DNA from: an uncultured cyanobacterium
GTDB lineage: Bacteria; Cyanobacteriota; Cyanobacteriia; PCC-6307; Cyanobiaceae
DNA: 64,000 nucleotides
NCBI GenBank assembly: GCA_903871775.1
Contig: CAIQIA010000027.1
Span: 124,001-188,000, forward strand
Reading direction: 5' to 3'
In this document: piece after piece, positions 1 to 10,165 of the stretch
How the letters are laid out: every line of letters starts with the position of its first letter
Numbering within the stretch: position 1 is the first letter of the stretch
Position numbers and translations under genes: made by a program
Notes under the pieces: model-generated
What the model was told of the DNA's origin: nothing
Database searches by the model: none
What the model saw: the letters and a program-made list of their open reading frames with translations, nothing else

Positions 1-1080
1 CACCTCGGCCCCCCGGGTGCCCTGCAGTCCCAGCTCTCCGCCGTGAATGCCCCCCCGGGGCGCCTCCATATACGGCAGGCCCGTCGCGAAGGAGGCCTCG
101 AGCTGGCTCGGGTCGCGGAGCAGCAGCAGCGACGAGGGTTTGCTGACCCCGAGCAGCTTCTGGGGATTGAGGGTGACCGAGTCGGCCCGCTCCAGGCCCC
201 GAACCCGCCAGCGCTGGTCGTCGACCAGGGCGCAGACCGCACCGATCGCCCCGTCGACGTGGAACCACAGGCCCTGCTCGCTGCAGAGATCCGCCAGGTC
301 CGGCAGGGGATCGACGAGGCCCTGCACCGTGGTGCCGGCGGTGCCGACCACCGCCAGCACCGGCCGTCCCTGCTGCCGCAGGCGCCGCAGGGTCTCCGCC
401 GTGGCTGCGGGGTCCAGCCGCCCATCAGGCCGGAGCGGCACCGCCACCAGGGCATCCCCGGGCAGACCCATCACCGCAACGGCCTTGGCCAGGGACACGT
501 GGGCAGCGGCACTGGTCACCACCACCGCCCGCGGATCATGGGCCAGACCGGTGGCACGACGGGCGCAGACCAGGGCCATGAGATTGCTGAGGCTGCCGCC
601 GCTGGCCGGCACCCCCGATGCCTCCGTTCCGAGCCCGATGCGCTGGGCCAGCCAGCGGCAGAGACCCCGTTCCAGACGGCTCAGGGAGGGGGACAGCTCT
701 TCCGCCAGCAGGTTGTTGTTCAGTCCCGCCGCCAGCAGTTCAGCCGCCATCGAGACGGTCAGTGCCGGCGGATCCAGGTGGGCCAGGGCGCCGGGGTGGT
801 TGGGGCGGAAGGCCCCACCCATCAGGCCCTGCAGATCGTTGAGCAGCCGCTGCTCCGTCAACGGGAGGGCTTCGGGCTCGGCGGCCGGCTGCACACTGAG
901 GAGGGGCCTGACCCCCTGGTCTGCCGATTCGCCGAGCCAGCGCCCCAGCAGACCGATGCAGTCCTGCAGGAAGCTGACCAGGGCCCCATCCACCCCGTGG
1001 GGTGCCGCGAAGGGCGACAGTGCGGGGGAGTGGCCTTCGGCAGGGGAGAGGACCAATGGGGGCGTCCGGGACGGGATCAT
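1..1080 (-). CDS. PLP-dependent group II decarboxylase (aromatic amino acid / diaminobutyrate decarboxylase-like), 3' part outside window
   Basis: Read manually on the minus strand: ATG at 1080, MIPSRTPPLVLSPAEG...; contains FHVDGAIGAV and a PLP-lysine region SVTLNPQKLLGVSKPSSLLLLRD; no stop before the window edge. Confidence 0.85.
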   Translation of the reverse strand, partial: MIPSRTPPLVLSPAEGHSPALSPFAAPHGVDGALVSFLQDCIGLLGRWLGESADQGVRPLLSVQPAAEPEALPLTEQRLLNDLQGLMGGAFRPNHPGALAHLDPPALTVSMAAELLAAGLNNNLLAEELSPSLSRLERGLCRWLAQRIGLGTEASGVPASGGSLSNLMALVCARRATGLAHDPRAVVVTSAAAHVSLAKAVAVMGLPGDALVAVPLRPDGRLDPAATAETLRRLRQQGRPVLAVVGTAGTTVQGLVDPLPDLADLCSEQGLWFHVDGAIGAVCALVDDQRWRVRGLERADSVTLNPQKLLGVSKPSSLLLLRDPSQLEASFATGLPYMEAPRGGIHGGELGLQGTRGAEV

Positions 1081-1586
1081 TGTCGGCCTTCGCCGATGGC
1101 GCCCTCGAGCTGTGGATGCGGAGGCTGCTGCGACGGGCTGCCGCCGCGGGGGCCCGGGGGGAGGTGCCGGTGGCGGCGGTGGTGCTCGATCCCCGCGGCC
1201 GGGCGATCGGCTGGGGGAGCAACCGCCGGGAGGTCGAGGCCGATCCCCTGGGCCATGCGGAGCTGCAAGCCCTGGCCCAGGCTGCCCGCCTGCGGCAGGA
1301 CTGGCGGTTCAACGGTCACACCCTGCTGGTGACTCTGGAACCCTGCCCGATGTGTGCAGGGGCCCTGGTCCAGGCCCGCATGGGACGGGTGGTCTACGGA
1401 GCGGCGGACCCGAAGCGGGGGGCCCTGGGCAGCTGTCTCGACCTCAGCCTGTCCGCCACAGCCCACCACACCATGGAGGTGCGCGGTGGGATCTGCGCGG
1501 AGGCCTGCCAGGACCAGCTGCAGGCGTGGTTCAGGCAGCGGCGGCTCCGGACCGGAAGGCCGGCAGCTCATCGGCGAGAAGGTTGA
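1056..1586 (+). CDS. tadA: tRNA-specific adenosine deaminase (TadA)
   Basis: GHAELQAL and TLEPCPMCAGALVQAR zinc-deaminase motifs; start could be 1002, 1056 or 1117. Confidence 0.88.
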   Translation: MGASGTGSLSAFADGALELWMRRLLRRAAAAGARGEVPVAAVVLDPRGRAIGWGSNRREVEADPLGHAELQALAQAARLRQDWRFNGHTLLVTLEPCPMCAGALVQARMGRVVYGAADPKRGALGSCLDLSLSATAHHTMEVRGGICAEACQDQLQAWFRQRRLRTGRPAAHRREG

Positions 1587-2724
1587 GCAGCCTGTCGACG
1601 TTCTCCGGGGTGCTGTTGTAGCCCATGAGGCCCACGCGCCAGACCTTGCCGGCCAGGGCGCCCAGACCGCCGCCGATCTCGACGCCATGGCTGTTGAGCA
1701 GGTGCAGGGCGAAGGCCCGCCCGTCCACGCCTTCGGGAATGCGCACGGTCGTCAGCGTGGGCAGCCGCAGCTCCCTGGCGACATGCAGCTCGAGGCCCAG
1801 GGATTCCATGCCGGCCCACAGGCGCTCACTGTTGCGGCGGTGGCGGGCCCAGGCCTGGCCGAGGCCCTCGTCGCAGAGCAGACGCAGGGCCTCCCGGAGG
1901 CCGAAGTTCATGTTCACGGGCGCCGTGTGGTGATACGTGCGCTCCTTGCCCCAGTACGACTTGAGGCCCGACATATCGAGGTACCAGTTGGGCACCTTGC
2001 CCTGGCGGCGATCCAGCTTCGCCTCGGCCCGGGGACCCATGGTGAAGGGTCCAAGGCCAGGGGGGCAGCTGAGCCCCTTCTGGCTGCAGCTGTAGGCCAG
2101 GTCGACACCCCAGGCATCCAGCCGCAGGGGCACGGCTCCGAGGGAGGTGACGGTGTCCAGCAACAGCAGGCAGTCGTGCTGGCGGCAGAGCTCCCCCACC
2201 CCGTCGAGGGGCTGACACACCCCCGTGGAGGTCTCGGCATGCACCAAGGCCAGCAGGGCCGGACGGTGGGTCTCGAGGGCTTCGGCGATGGCCTCGAGGC
2301 TGATGGCTTCCCCCCAGCTGGGGGATTCGATCGTGTGAACCACCGCGCCGTAGCGGCTGCACATGTCAACGAGACGCAGGCCGAAGTAGCCGATGACACC
2401 CACCACCACGGTGTCGCCGGCTTCGATCACGTTCGCGATCGTGGCCTCCATCGCGGCACTGCCGGTGCCGCTCACCGGGATCGTGATGCGGTTGTCGGTC
2501 TGCCAGACGTAGCGGAGCATCTCCTGAACCTCGGTCATCAGTTCGAGGTAAAGGGGATCCAGGTGCCCCAGGGGGGGACGGCTGAGGGCCTCCAGCACCG
2601 TCGGATGGGCGTTGGAGGGACCAGGGCCGAGCAGAAGCCGTTCGGGGGTGGCGATGGCCCCGAGATGCAGCCGGTGAGACTCGTCCACGGTCTCGACGGG
2701 GGAGGAGAGCGGGGAGAGGGTCAC
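1531..2724 (-). CDS. Class V aminotransferase (alanine/serine--glyoxylate aminotransferase)
   Basis: 397 aa; LLLGPGPSNAHPTVLEAL N-terminus, HAETSTGV, DTVTSLG, SCSQKGLSCPPGLGPF motifs. Confidence 0.92.
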   Translation of the reverse strand: MTLSPLSSPVETVDESHRLHLGAIATPERLLLGPGPSNAHPTVLEALSRPPLGHLDPLYLELMTEVQEMLRYVWQTDNRITIPVSGTGSAAMEATIANVIEAGDTVVVGVIGYFGLRLVDMCSRYGAVVHTIESPSWGEAISLEAIAEALETHRPALLALVHAETSTGVCQPLDGVGELCRQHDCLLLLDTVTSLGAVPLRLDAWGVDLAYSCSQKGLSCPPGLGPFTMGPRAEAKLDRRQGKVPNWYLDMSGLKSYWGKERTYHHTAPVNMNFGLREALRLLCDEGLGQAWARHRRNSERLWAGMESLGLELHVARELRLPTLTTVRIPEGVDGRAFALHLLNSHGVEIGGGLGALAGKVWRVGLMGYNSTPENVDRLLNLLADELPAFRSGAAAA

Positions 2725-2766
2725 GCGGTCAGCTGGCGATGGGCGTACAATGATAGAGACCGGCCC

Positions 2767-3285
2767 TCAGAGGCCGACCACGCTGATGGGGGCGAGGCCG
2801 CGGGCGATGTGCTCGAAGGGCGCCCGGACGGCCGTGGCGTCGTCCAGGCCCTGGGCCCGCAGAAGCTCCTGCAGCACGTCGGCCATCAGCAGAATCCCCC
2901 GGGCGGTGGCCCCGGTGGGAACACCAAGGGATTTGTAGGTGTCATCGAGCCCGTTCAGCACGCGCTCGTCGAGCATCCGGGTGTCATCGGCCACCAGGGC
3001 GTACGAGGCGTAGCGGAGGAAATAGTCGAGGTCGCGCAGGCAGGCCGCCAGGCGCCGGGTGGTGTAAGCGTTGCCGCCGGGAAGCAGCAGCTCGGGGTCG
3101 GCCAGCCAGAGCCGCTGGCTGGCTTCTCGAATGATCGTCGCGGCTTCGCGGTTGATGATCTCAACGGCCGCCAGACGGGCTGCGGCATCGGCGTAAAACC
3201 GCTCCATCCGACCGATGGCGCCGGGGTCCAGATAACGGCCGAGCTGGTCATAACGACCGATGAGAGCCGTGATCGCGTCCTGCAT
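2767..3285 (-). CDS. apcF: Allophycocyanin beta-18 subunit (ApcF)
   Basis: 172 aa; GGNAYTTRRLAACLRDLDYFLRYASYALVA bilin-binding region and ERVLNGLDDTYKSLGVP. Confidence 0.92.
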   Translation of the reverse strand: MQDAITALIGRYDQLGRYLDPGAIGRMERFYADAAARLAAVEIINREAATIIREASQRLWLADPELLLPGGNAYTTRRLAACLRDLDYFLRYASYALVADDTRMLDERVLNGLDDTYKSLGVPTGATARGILLMADVLQELLRAQGLDDATAVRAPFEHIARGLAPISVVGL

Positions 3286-3441
3286 GCCGGTGCGTCCAGT
3301 GTGCGGAAGCTAGCACTTGAAAATGGCGGGACCCCTGCGGGGCCAAGGGTTCCGGCCGATCTGACAGAAACGGTTACGTGGCGCGGCATCCACGGCTCCC
3401 AATGGAATCCGCTGAAATGGGCAGCCAGATTCCGCCGCTCC

Positions 3442-4491
3442 ATGCGCGACATCCCGGCCCAGTTCGCCTATCGCAGCCTGCAGCAGGGCAAGAGCCTGTT
3501 CGGCGTGGCCCACAAGCAGGCCAGCACGGCCCTGATGGACCTGGTGGCCCCCGGAGCCTCATCACCGACCCTCGCGGTCGGTCCCGAGTTGCTGCGCACC
3601 CTGCAGGCGCGGATGGATCGGTTGCTGGAGAGGGACTGGCAGGAAGCGATCGAAGGGCTCTACCCGCGGGAGCTGCTCTTTGATGCCCCCTGGGGTGAAT
3701 GGCTGCTGCGCTACCCGCTGATCTGGCTTGACCTGCCTGCGATCTGGGCCCGGCGGCAGCGGCGTGACGTCCGCGATCTGCCGCGGAACATCGACGGTCG
3801 CCAGTATCCCGACTACTACCTGCAGAACTTTCACCACCAGACGGACGGTTACCTCAGCGACCGCTCGGCGGAGCTGTACGACCTGCAGGTGGAGATTCTG
3901 TTCAACGGCACCGCCGACGCCATGCGCCGACGGGTGCTGAGGCCCCTGCTGCAGGCCGTGCAGGGGATCGAGCGCCCGCGGATCCTCGATGTGGCCACCG
4001 GAACCGGCCGCACCCTGCAGCAGATCCAGGCGGCCCGGCCGGGGGCTTCCCTGGTGGGCATTGACCTGTCGGAGGCCTACCTGCGCCAGGCCGGCCGCCG
4101 GCTGCATCAGAGCTCCGGGGCGCTGCCGCAACTGCTCCAGGGCAACGGCGAGGAGCTGCCGTTCCGCGATGCCAGTTTTGATGCCGTCACCTGCGTCTTT
4201 CTGCTGCATGAACTGCCGGCGGAGGCCCGCTCGGCGGTGCTGCGCGAATGCCGGCGGGTGCTACGGCCCGGCGGTCGCCTGGTGCTGGCCGATTCGATCC
4301 AGCTGGCCGACGCCCCTGACTGCGCCACGGTGCTGGAGAACTTCCGACGGGTCTTCCACGAGCCCTACTACCGCCACTACATCAGTGACGACCTCGACGG
4401 CCGCATTGCGAACGCCGGCCTGCAGCTGCAGGGGGCTGAATCGTGGTTCATGACCCGCGTCTGGTGGGCGGACCGCCGCAGCGAGGACTAA
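3442..4491 (+). CDS. SAM-dependent class I methyltransferase (type 11)
   Basis: ILDVATGTGRTLQQIQAARPGASLVGIDLS motif; the upstream ORF extension to 1354 is spurious; ATG chosen at 3442. Confidence 0.88.
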   Translation: MRDIPAQFAYRSLQQGKSLFGVAHKQASTALMDLVAPGASSPTLAVGPELLRTLQARMDRLLERDWQEAIEGLYPRELLFDAPWGEWLLRYPLIWLDLPAIWARRQRRDVRDLPRNIDGRQYPDYYLQNFHHQTDGYLSDRSAELYDLQVEILFNGTADAMRRRVLRPLLQAVQGIERPRILDVATGTGRTLQQIQAARPGASLVGIDLSEAYLRQAGRRLHQSSGALPQLLQGNGEELPFRDASFDAVTCVFLLHELPAEARSAVLRECRRVLRPGGRLVLADSIQLADAPDCATVLENFRRVFHEPYYRHYISDDLDGRIANAGLQLQGAESWFMTRVWWADRRSED

Positions 4492-4589
4492 TCGCTACAG
4501 ATCAGATTTCGGATGGGGAATACAGTCTGAAGCAAAGTTGAAAGGTTCGGCATGAACCGCTTAACTGACCCTGTCTCCAGTGGGTGCCG

Positions 4590-4949
4590 ATGACCAACCC
4601 GTTCCGGGTCCGCTGGCTTGAGGGCTGGACGTTCCAGACCGTTCTGCTGGGCGGTTGCCCTGTCGTCGAGGCCCATGGCTATGGCATCTGCCTGCGGACC
4701 GAGCTGCTGCAGGGGGAAAGCCCACGGGATGCCGCCGACCGACTGGTGCTCGAAGAAGATCGCCGGCGTCGCTCCCTGCGCAATGCCTGGAAGCGGGGTC
4801 CCCAGCACCTGCTCCAGGCGGTCATCGACGGCGACGACGTGTCTGACCGTGAGCCCGTCTCCTCCGACACCCCGAGGGTCGAGCAGCAGCTGCACAAGGA
4901 GCTGTGCCTTTCACCCCGGCAGGAGGTGATGCAGGGCCTCGGCCGTTAA
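4590..4949 (+). CDS. Hypothetical protein (~119 aa)
   Basis: ORF MTNPFRVRWLEGWTFQTVLLGG... after an AT-richer intergenic stretch; no family recognised. Confidence 0.5.
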   Translation: MTNPFRVRWLEGWTFQTVLLGGCPVVEAHGYGICLRTELLQGESPRDAADRLVLEEDRRRRSLRNAWKRGPQHLLQAVIDGDDVSDREPVSSDTPRVEQQLHKELCLSPRQEVMQGLGR

Positions 4950-5183
4950 CAGCCCGCATCCGCCCCAGCGCAACACGACCCAGAAGCGATCGCCCCCCTG
5001 CAGTCGCAGCTCCGATCGCTCGGCCAGCACCTCCACCAGCAGTTGTCGGCGTTGCCGACCTCGGCGCACGGCCGTGTCGGCCGCGTCATGGGATCTCCTT
5101 TGCAGCAGCAGACGATCCAGCACGGCCAGGTGGTGCAGCATCCGCACCGGCGCCAGAGGTCGTTTCATAGTGGGTTCTGCCAA
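4911..5183 (-). CDS. Hypothetical protein, 90 aa
   Basis: ORF MAEPTMKRPLAPVRMLHHLAVLDRLLL...; tail-to-tail overlap with the upstream + ORF. Confidence 0.45.
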   Translation of the reverse strand: MAEPTMKRPLAPVRMLHHLAVLDRLLLQRRSHDAADTAVRRGRQRRQLLVEVLAERSELRLQGGDRFWVVLRWGGCGLLTAEALHHLLPG

Positions 5184-5194
5184 GGATCACGTCG

Positions 5195-5449
5195 ATGCCC
5201 CTCTGGTCGCAGGATGCCCAGGCCGATGCCCGCCGGCTGCATGAGCAACTGCGGCTGGGGGATCGCGACTGGCATCGCTGGAAGGCCGATGCCGACCGGC
5301 GGGCGGCCGAACAGCTGGCGGCGGCCCTGGCACAGCTCCTGCAGGGGCAGCATCAGGAGGCGGAGGCCCTCGCCGACAGCGCCCTCCGCTGGCTGCGGCG
5401 GGAACAACGGGACCCCGGCTGCCCCCGTCACGGGTCGAAGGAGTTCTGA
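5195..5449 (+). CDS. Small conserved cyanobacterial protein (DUF6439-like)
   Basis: 84 aa, MPLWSQDAQADARRLHEQLRLGDRDWHRWKADADRRAAEQLAAAL... Confidence 0.55.
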   Translation: MPLWSQDAQADARRLHEQLRLGDRDWHRWKADADRRAAEQLAAALAQLLQGQHQEAEALADSALRWLRREQRDPGCPRHGSKEF

Positions 5450-5859
5450 CGCCGCTTGGCGAGCTGCACCCTGTTGCCCCGCGGGCTCCAGCGGATGTCG
5501 TCGAAACACTGACGGATCAGAAACAGGCCGCGGCCGCTGGGGGCCTCCGGTGCCTCAGGCAGGCGGAAGAAGCGACGGTCGACAGGAATCCCCGGCCCTT
5601 CATCCTGGATCTGCCAGACGAACCACCCATTCAAAAGGATGCGCCGGATGCGGAGCGATTTGCGCGGATCCTCACGGTTGCCGTGGCGCACGGCATTGAC
5701 GAGAGCCTCCTGGAGCCCCAGCCGCAACAGCTCCCGCTCCCCGTCGGGCACCGGCTCCAGCAGAACCTCCAGCAGAGGATGAAGCTGCAGGGTCGAGGGG
5801 GTGATGAACAGGCTCCAGCTCAGGCCGGAGGAGGGTCTTGGCGACAGACCATGACGCAT
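5428..5859 (-). CDS. RsbW-like ATP-binding (anti-sigma / serine kinase-type) protein
   Basis: 143 aa; N-box QEALVNAVRHGN, G1 QDEGPGIP, G2 SGRGLFLIRQCFD. Confidence 0.85.
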   Translation of the reverse strand: MRHGLSPRPSSGLSWSLFITPSTLQLHPLLEVLLEPVPDGERELLRLGLQEALVNAVRHGNREDPRKSLRIRRILLNGWFVWQIQDEGPGIPVDRRFFRLPEAPEAPSGRGLFLIRQCFDDIRWSPRGNRVQLAKRRQNSFDP

Positions 5860-5886
5860 GCCAGGGGGCTCCGGGCCGTGCTGATC

Positions 5887-6618
5887 CTATCGAGACAGGC
5901 CAGACCCGTCGATTCCGGGATGGCGCAGCAAGGCATCCATGACCCGCACACCCCGGAGCTGGTTCACGAGCGGCAGATGCCCCTCCGGCGCCTCGAGGGT
6001 CCAGGTGAATGCCCTCGGGTAACGGGTCCAGACCCCCTCGGTCTTCCAGCCCAGCAGGGGCCACAGACGCTCCCAGCGCTGGTCACACTGCAGCCACAGG
6101 CGGCGTTGCACCCGGAAGCCGTAACGCCCCTGGGAATAGAACCACCACAGGCGGTCGATGGCGTCGAGATCCGCCGGAGCGATCGGGGCCACCTCACTGA
6201 AATAGACATAGCCGCGATGCTCGGCTCCGGGGCCGGCCAGGCGACGGAGCAGGGCGCTGGTGATCCGGTCGGCCTCCTCCCACTGCTGCAGGAGCAGGGC
6301 CTGCTGCAGCTCGGCGACCAAGGCTGGTTCGCTGGCCGCGATCGTCAGGCAGCCACCCGGCCAGCGCTGGTTCAGCCGCAGCCGTTGCTTGGGGTCCTCG
6401 GCCAGGAGCTGCAGCAGCGAACCCCAGGCCCAGTCGCCGGGGTCAGGGCCCTCGCTGCCGATGGCGCTCCAGATCGGCTCCTGCAGTTCGTCGCCGAGAC
6501 CTCTGAGGCGGCCCCAGTCACGACGGCGCTGCCGCTCGCCGGCGGCAAGGAACCGTTGCAACGCTGCGGACGCGGTGGCACCACTGGCGGTCGGGGCGGG
6601 GCTGGGACCGGTCAACAT
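5887..6618 (-). CDS. gun4: GUN4 domain protein (Mg-chelatase activator)
   Basis: 243 aa; N-terminal helical region then GUN4 core (LLLQQWEEADRIT...LWWFYSQGRYGFRVQRRLW). Confidence 0.9.
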   Translation of the reverse strand: MLTGPSPAPTASGATASAALQRFLAAGERQRRRDWGRLRGLGDELQEPIWSAIGSEGPDPGDWAWGSLLQLLAEDPKQRLRLNQRWPGGCLTIAASEPALVAELQQALLLQQWEEADRITSALLRRLAGPGAEHRGYVYFSEVAPIAPADLDAIDRLWWFYSQGRYGFRVQRRLWLQCDQRWERLWPLLGWKTEGVWTRYPRAFTWTLEAPEGHLPLVNQLRGVRVMDALLRHPGIDGSGLSR

Positions 6619-6656
6619 GAAGCCTTGGCCAGGCCTCAGTATCGCAGCGCCGCGGG

Positions 6657-7679
6657 ATGGATCGGATGGACGTGACGCGACCGGTGGAGAGCTTCCTGCA
6701 GGGACCCGGGGTGATCGTGGATGTGCGCAGTCCGTCCGAACACCGGCAGGGACACATCCCCGGAGCCGTCAACCTGCCGCTCTTCGATGACGAGGAGCGG
6801 GCACAGGTGGGGACGGTGTACCGGCAGGACGGTCGGACCGCCGCCGTGCGCCTGGGTCTGGCCCTCACCGGTCCGCGGCTGGCCACCTGGGGCGATCGTC
6901 TGACGCAGCTCGGCGCCGAAGGTCCCCTGCGCCTGTATTGCTGGCGGGGAGGTCTGCGCAGCGGCAGCGTCGCCTGGCTGGCCGGCACCCTGGGGCTTGA
7001 ACATCACCTGCTGGCAGGGGGCTACAAGAGCTTCCGGCGCTGGGTGCTGGAGGAGGTGGCCCGGCCCCGGCGGCTGACGCTGCTGGGGGGCAGCACGGGC
7101 AGTGGCAAGACCGAGGTGCTGCAGGCCCTCCGCCTGCGGGGTGCGCAGGTCATCGATCTGGAAGCCCTCGCGAACCACCGGGGCAGCAGCTTCGGTGGCC
7201 TGGGGCTCGGGCCCCAGCCGAGTGGCGAGGCCTTCGAGAACGCCCTGGCCTGGGGCCTGCGGGGTCTGGACCCGTCACGGCCGGTGTGGGTCGAAGCCGA
7301 GAGCGCCCAGGTGGGTCGATGCCGGATTCCCGGCGGGTTCTGGTCCCAGATGAAGACCGCGCCGCTGCTCCTGCTGGACCGGCCCCTCGAGGAGCGGGTG
7401 GCCGCCCTCACCGGCCTCTACGGCGTGCAGGCCCCGGCACTGCTGCTGGAGGCGACCCAGCGGCTCGAGCGGCGGCTGGGTCCCCAGCGCACCGCCGCCG
7501 CCATAGCTCACATCAACGCCGGCACCATGGACGAGGCCTGCCGGATCCTGCTCGACTACTACGACCGCACCTACGACCACGAACTGACCCGTCGGCCACC
7601 GCCACTGGGGCGGCTGCCGGTGGCCGGTCTTGATGCCGCCGCCGTGGCGGAACGGCTGATCGGGCTGACTGCCACCTAA
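6657..7679 (+). CDS. mnmH: tRNA 2-selenouridine/2-geranylthiouridine synthase (MnmH/SelU)
   Basis: Rhodanese part [24 protein letters not shown]...[11 protein letters not shown] plus P-loop [15 protein letters not shown]. Confidence 0.93.
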   Translation: MDRMDVTRPVESFLQGPGVIVDVRSPSEHRQGHIPGAVNLPLFDDEERAQVGTVYRQDGRTAAVRLGLALTGPRLATWGDRLTQLGAEGPLRLYCWRGGLRSGSVAWLAGTLGLEHHLLAGGYKSFRRWVLEEVARPRRLTLLGGSTGSGKTEVLQALRLRGAQVIDLEALANHRGSSFGGLGLGPQPSGEAFENALAWGLRGLDPSRPVWVEAESAQVGRCRIPGGFWSQMKTAPLLLLDRPLEERVAALTGLYGVQAPALLLEATQRLERRLGPQRTAAAIAHINAGTMDEACRILLDYYDRTYDHELTRRPPPLGRLPVAGLDAAAVAERLIGLTAT

Positions 7680-7698
7680 GCTGCCACCTTTGGCGAGC

Positions 7699-8037
7699 AT
7701 GACGGCGGCCATCCAGTTCTTCCGTGGTGTCGACGAGCCCGTGGTGCCCGACATCCGCCTGACACGATCCCGCGATGGCCTGACGGGCCAGGCCCTGTTC
7801 GTGTTCGAGGAACCCGAGGCCCTGGCCCCCGAAGCCATGGGTGACATCACCGGCATGTTCCTGGTGGATGAGGAGGGGGAACTGGTCACCCGCGACGTCA
7901 AGGCCCGCTTCGTCAACGGCAAGGCCAGTTTTCTCGAGGCCACCTACACCTGGAAGAGCACCGGCGACTTCGAACGTTTCATGCGCTTCGCCGAGCGCTA
8001 CGCCGCCTCCCACGATCTGGGCTTCAACGCCACCTGA
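7699..8037 (+). CDS. psb28: Photosystem II reaction centre protein Psb28
   Basis: [42 protein letters not shown]... Confidence 0.95.
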   Translation: MTAAIQFFRGVDEPVVPDIRLTRSRDGLTGQALFVFEEPEALAPEAMGDITGMFLVDEEGELVTRDVKARFVNGKASFLEATYTWKSTGDFERFMRFAERYAASHDLGFNAT

Positions 8038-8069
8038 GGCGATACTGACGCCAGCCGACCGGGGGTCTG

Positions 8070-9125
8070 TTGAAGTTCTCGCAATGGTGTGCCTTCGCGG
8101 CCCTGCTGGCGGCGGGGGTTCTGCTCTGGAACCTGCGCGGGATTCTGATCGAGCTGTTCGGCTCTGTCGTGCTGGCGGTCGCCCTCTCCAGCCTGGTCGG
8201 CAGCCTTCAGCACCGGCTGGGCCTGGGGCGCTGGCAGGCCCTGCTGCTGGCACTTGGGCTGGTGCTGCTGGTGTTGACCGGCATCGTGGCCCTGCTGGTC
8301 CCGCCGTTCGTCGATCAGTTCGCCGAGCTGATCCAGCAGTTGCCTCGGGCGGCCGCCGCCCTGCTGCGGCTGATCAACGGCGGTCTGGGCCGCATCTCGC
8401 AGATGGTCCACGGACAGTCGCAGCTCCCCCAGGCCGACGCCTGGCTGCAGTCCTTCACCAATGGCATCGACTGGCCCTGGAGCGCCGGGGTCGGCCGGCT
8501 GCTGGGCCTGGCCGGCAACCTGGGTGGTGGCCTGCTTCAGCTGATCTTCGTGATCGCTGTGGCCGTGATGTTCTCCGCCCAGCCCGAGGGCTATCGGGGC
8601 GTGGCGATTCAGCTGGTGCCGTCGATGCTGCGGCGCCGGGTGGCCCAGGTGCTTGACCTCTGCGGTGAGGCCCTGAGCAGCTGGATGGTGGGCGTGATGA
8701 TCAGTTCGCTCTGCGTCGGGGTGCTGGCCTTCATCGGTCTCAGCCTGCTGGGCGTGAAGCTGACGCTGGCCAACGCCCTCATCGCCGGACTCTCCAACGT
8801 CGTTCCGAACGTGGGACCGACCATCGGAACCATCTTCCCGATGTCGGTGGCCCTGCTCGAAAACCCATGGAAACCGCTGCTGGTGCTGGCGCTCTACGTG
8901 GTGATCCAGAACCTTGAGAGCTATGTCATCACCCCGTCGGTGATGCACCATCAGCTGAAGCTGCTGCCGGGACTGACCCTCGCGGCCCAGGTGGTGTTCA
9001 CGGTGGTTTTCGGCCCCCTCGGCCTGCTGCTGGCCCTGCCGCTGGCCGTCTGCCTGCAGGTGATCGTGCGCGAGCTGCTGATCCATGACCTGTTCGACCG
9101 CTGGACGGGATCGAAGCCTGCATGA
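8070..9125 (+). CDS. AI-2E family transporter, copy 1
   Basis: 351 aa polytopic; family C-terminus PNVGPTIGTIFPMSVALL...QNLESYVITPSVM. Confidence 0.88.
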   Translation: MKFSQWCAFAALLAAGVLLWNLRGILIELFGSVVLAVALSSLVGSLQHRLGLGRWQALLLALGLVLLVLTGIVALLVPPFVDQFAELIQQLPRAAAALLRLINGGLGRISQMVHGQSQLPQADAWLQSFTNGIDWPWSAGVGRLLGLAGNLGGGLLQLIFVIAVAVMFSAQPEGYRGVAIQLVPSMLRRRVAQVLDLCGEALSSWMVGVMISSLCVGVLAFIGLSLLGVKLTLANALIAGLSNVVPNVGPTIGTIFPMSVALLENPWKPLLVLALYVVIQNLESYVITPSVMHHQLKLLPGLTLAAQVVFTVVFGPLGLLLALPLAVCLQVIVRELLIHDLFDRWTGSKPA

Positions 9126-10165
9126 CGCGACCCACGGCAGCGATCAACTGGCCCGCCCTGCTGGGCACCGTCGCCCTGGTGCTGCTCGGGCTGATGGCCT
9201 GGGAGCTGCGCTGGGTGCTGATGGTGCTCTTCGGGGCGATCGTCCTGGCAGTGGCCCTCGATGTGCCCGTGCAGCTGCTGCTGCGCCGGATGCAGCTGGG
9301 TCGGCCGGCGGCGCTGACCCTGGTGCTCATCGCCTTCGGAAGCTTGGCAACGGTGCTGGTGCTGCTGCTGCTGCCCGAAGTGATCGACCAGGTCCAGACC
9401 CTGATCCGCATCCTGCCGGCCCTGCTCGCCTATCTCGCCTCCCTCAGCGGCCGGGTGCCGGCCCTGAGCGAATTTCAGGAGACCTTCCGTTCCCTGAGCA
9501 GCTTCGAGACCCTGCAACCGTTGGGATCACAGCTGCTCGGCCTGGCCGGTGGTGCCGCCAACGGCACCATCCAGCTGCTGCTGATGGCCCTGCTGGCGGT
9601 GCTGCTCTGCCTCGATCCCGGCAGCCACACCCGCCTGGTGCTGGCCGCCACACCGCGGTTCTACCGACAGCACATGCGCCGGTTGCTTGAGGACTGCCGC
9701 GACGCCCTCGGCGGCTGGCTGGCTGGCATGACCCTGTCAGCGGCGGCCGTGTTTCTCGGAACCTGGGCCGGTCTGGCCCTGATCGGGGCGCCGCTGGCCC
9801 TGCTCAGCGGGCTGATCGCCGGGGTGCTGACCTTTGTTCCCACCGTGGGGCCGACCGTGGCCACCCTTCTGCCGGCCGGTGTGGCCCTGCTGCTGGTGCC
9901 CAAGGTGGTGCTCAAGGTGGTGCTGCTGCGGCTGCTGCTGCAGAACCTGGAGGCCTTTGTGCTCACACCGCTGCTGCTCAAGCGCACCGTGAACCTGCTT
10001 CCGACGGTGGCCCTGATGGGTCAGTTGAGTTTGGGTGCCTTGTTGGGGCTGCCTGGGGTGCTGCTAGCCCTGCCGTTCATCGTGGTCACCCAGGTGCTGC
10101 TTCAGGAAGTGCTGGTGCGGGAAATCATGGATCGCTGGACCCTGCGCGGACGCGCCCGCCCCTGA
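9122..10165 (+). CDS. AI-2E family transporter, copy 2
   Basis: 347 aa; FVPTVGPTVATLLPAGVALL...LQNLEAFVLTPLLLKR; ATGA overlap with copy 1. Confidence 0.88.
   Translation: MTRPTAAINWPALLGTVALVLLGLMAWELRWVLMVLFGAIVLAVALDVPVQLLLRRMQLGRPAALTLVLIAFGSLATVLVLLLLPEVIDQVQTLIRILPALLAYLASLSGRVPALSEFQETFRSLSSFETLQPLGSQLLGLAGGAANGTIQLLLMALLAVLLCLDPGSHTRLVLAATPRFYRQHMRRLLEDCRDALGGWLAGMTLSAAAVFLGTWAGLALIGAPLALLSGLIAGVLTFVPTVGPTVATLLPAGVALLLVPKVVLKVVLLRLLLQNLEAFVLTPLLLKRTVNLLPTVALMGQLSLGALLGLPGVLLALPFIVVTQVLLQEVLVREIMDRWTLRGRARP

Noticed and set aside
1354-3441. Long N-terminal extension of the methyltransferase ORF
   Set aside because: It runs antisense to the aminotransferase and apcF; the real methyltransferase begins near 3442.
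8070-10165. Tandem transporters as a recent duplication or mobile unit
   Set aside because: The two AI-2E family proteins are clearly diverged paralogues with an ATGA junction; no flanking repeats.
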